Made by a program: the position numbers and the translations under genes
The notes under the pieces: generated by a model
What the model saw: the letters and a program-made list of their open reading frames with translations, nothing else
What the model was told of the DNA's origin: nothing
Database searches by the model: none
DNA from: Hyphomicrobiales bacterium
Lineage (GTDB): Bacteria > Pseudomonadota > Alphaproteobacteria > Rhizobiales > JAKIUO01
Direction: 5' to 3'
Assembly: GCA_027069645.1 (NCBI GenBank)
Contig: JALXEI010000151.1
Location: forward strand, 1 to 5,941
Length of the DNA stretch: 5,941 nucleotides
Shown: one piece after another, positions 5,414-5,941 of the stretch
Layout of the letters: each line of letters opens with the position of its first letter
Numbering within the stretch: the stretch's first letter is position 1

Positions 5414-5941
5414 ATGAAAATAATCACCCAAACTGACGAACTGGCGCCGGTTTGCACCAGACTGGCGCAATCGAGCTTTGTGTGCGTGGACACCGAATTC
5501 ATGCGCGAAAGCACCTTCTGGCCGGAACTGTGCCTTATTCAATTGTCTGACGGCTCAACCGAGGTCATCGTTGATCCCCTGGCAAATGACATTTCTCTCG
5601 AACCGTTTTTTGATCTCATGAGGAATACCGGCGTAACAAAAGTCTTTCATGCCGCACGCCAGGATATCGAAATCATTCACTATCTCTCCAACAGTCTGCC
5701 CGCTCCGGTATTTGACACGCAAATTGCTGCAATGGTGTGCGGTTTTGGCGAACAGGTTGGCTATGCCGATCTGATCCACAAGACGCTGAATACCCGCATC
5801 GACAAAACCTCCCGCTTCAGCGACTGGAGAAAGCGCCCCTTGCAGGATCATCAGCTCGACTATGCACTGGCCGATGTCACCTGGCTGGCAAAGGCCTATC
5901 CTCTCCTTGTGGATAAAATTTCAAAAGCAGGTCGCACTTCC
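5414..5941 (+). CDS. rnd: Ribonuclease D, N-terminal part (cut by window end)
   Basis: The 176 residues visible are the 3'-5' exonuclease domain of RNase D, a cytoplasmic enzyme that trims the 3' ends of tRNA precursors and other small RNAs. All DEDDy catalytic residues are present: Asp26 and Glu28 in VDTEF (Exo I), Asp84 in HAARQDIEI (Exo II), and Tyr150 with Asp154 in DYALADV (Exo III). The segments TFWPELCLIQLSDG and VFHAARQD are also typical of the family, as is KTSRFSDWRKRPL before Exo III. Full-length proteins have about 380 residues with C-terminal HRDC domains; these lie past the window. The ATG at 5414 gives the expected short N-terminus before the first beta strand. The Shine-Dalgarno is poor (a CAGG about 14 nt upstream). 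The gene is divergent from nrdJ and not in its operon. Confidence 0.96.
   Translation, partial: MKIITQTDELAPVCTRLAQSSFVCVDTEFMRESTFWPELCLIQLSDGSTEVIVDPLANDISLEPFFDLMRNTGVTKVFHAARQDIEIIHYLSNSLPAPVFDTQIAAMVCGFGEQVGYADLIHKTLNTRIDKTSRFSDWRKRPLQDHQLDYALADVTWLAKAYPLLVDKISKAGRTS

Noticed and set aside
5555..5851. 98-codon minus-strand frame inside rnd
   Set aside because: It is antisense to the exonuclease domain of RNase D, whose catalytic motifs are all intact.

Overview
The window looks like a piece of an alphaproteobacterial chromosome. The best pointers are a 1224-residue adenosylcobalamin-dependent (class II) ribonucleotide reductase of the long type I associate with Alphaproteobacteria, and an RNase D with the classic DEDDy motifs. 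Base composition is moderate and I cannot name a genus from sequence alone. All taxonomic and family calls are from memory of protein families, without database searches.

Layout from left to right. Bases 1-155 (minus strand) carry part of an IS5-family transposase that has lost its normal N-terminus and runs off the left edge. Next, at 203-760 or slightly longer (minus), is an unrecognised helical acidic protein of about 185-199 residues. A strong hairpin at 850-881 separates it from nrdJ (907-4581, minus), which fills most of the window. Bases 4582-5413 (832 bases) contain no large gene. The final 528 bases (5414-5941, plus) are the N-terminal 176 residues of RNase D, cut by the window edge.

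The 832-base spacer is the part most worth attention. Reading towards nrdJ, it holds: two NrdR-box-like palindromes exactly 32 bp apart at 5048-5063 and 5080-5095; a possible promoter overlapping them; a long leader of roughly 450 nt; a bulged three-segment hairpin (4760-4800) that competes for the same bases with a second hairpin (4746-4765); an intrinsic-terminator-like hairpin with a U5 tract (4701-4727), about 120 nt before the nrdJ start; another perfect hairpin (4674-4694); and a GGGGA ribosome binding site. This is the arrangement expected of an attenuated, perhaps ligand- or translation-sensed, leader RNA. I do not see a cobalamin (B12) box in it, so if it is a switch it is probably not an ordinary cobalamin riboswitch. 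On the other strand, a small open frame (5110-5307) reads like a plausible aromatic-rich protein but is unproven.

How the parts may work together: NrdJ makes deoxyribonucleotides in a B12-dependent way. The putative NrdR boxes would adjust its transcription to the dNTP/ATP state, and the terminator-containing leader would add a second control. The RNase D gene points the other way and is probably independent of nrdJ.
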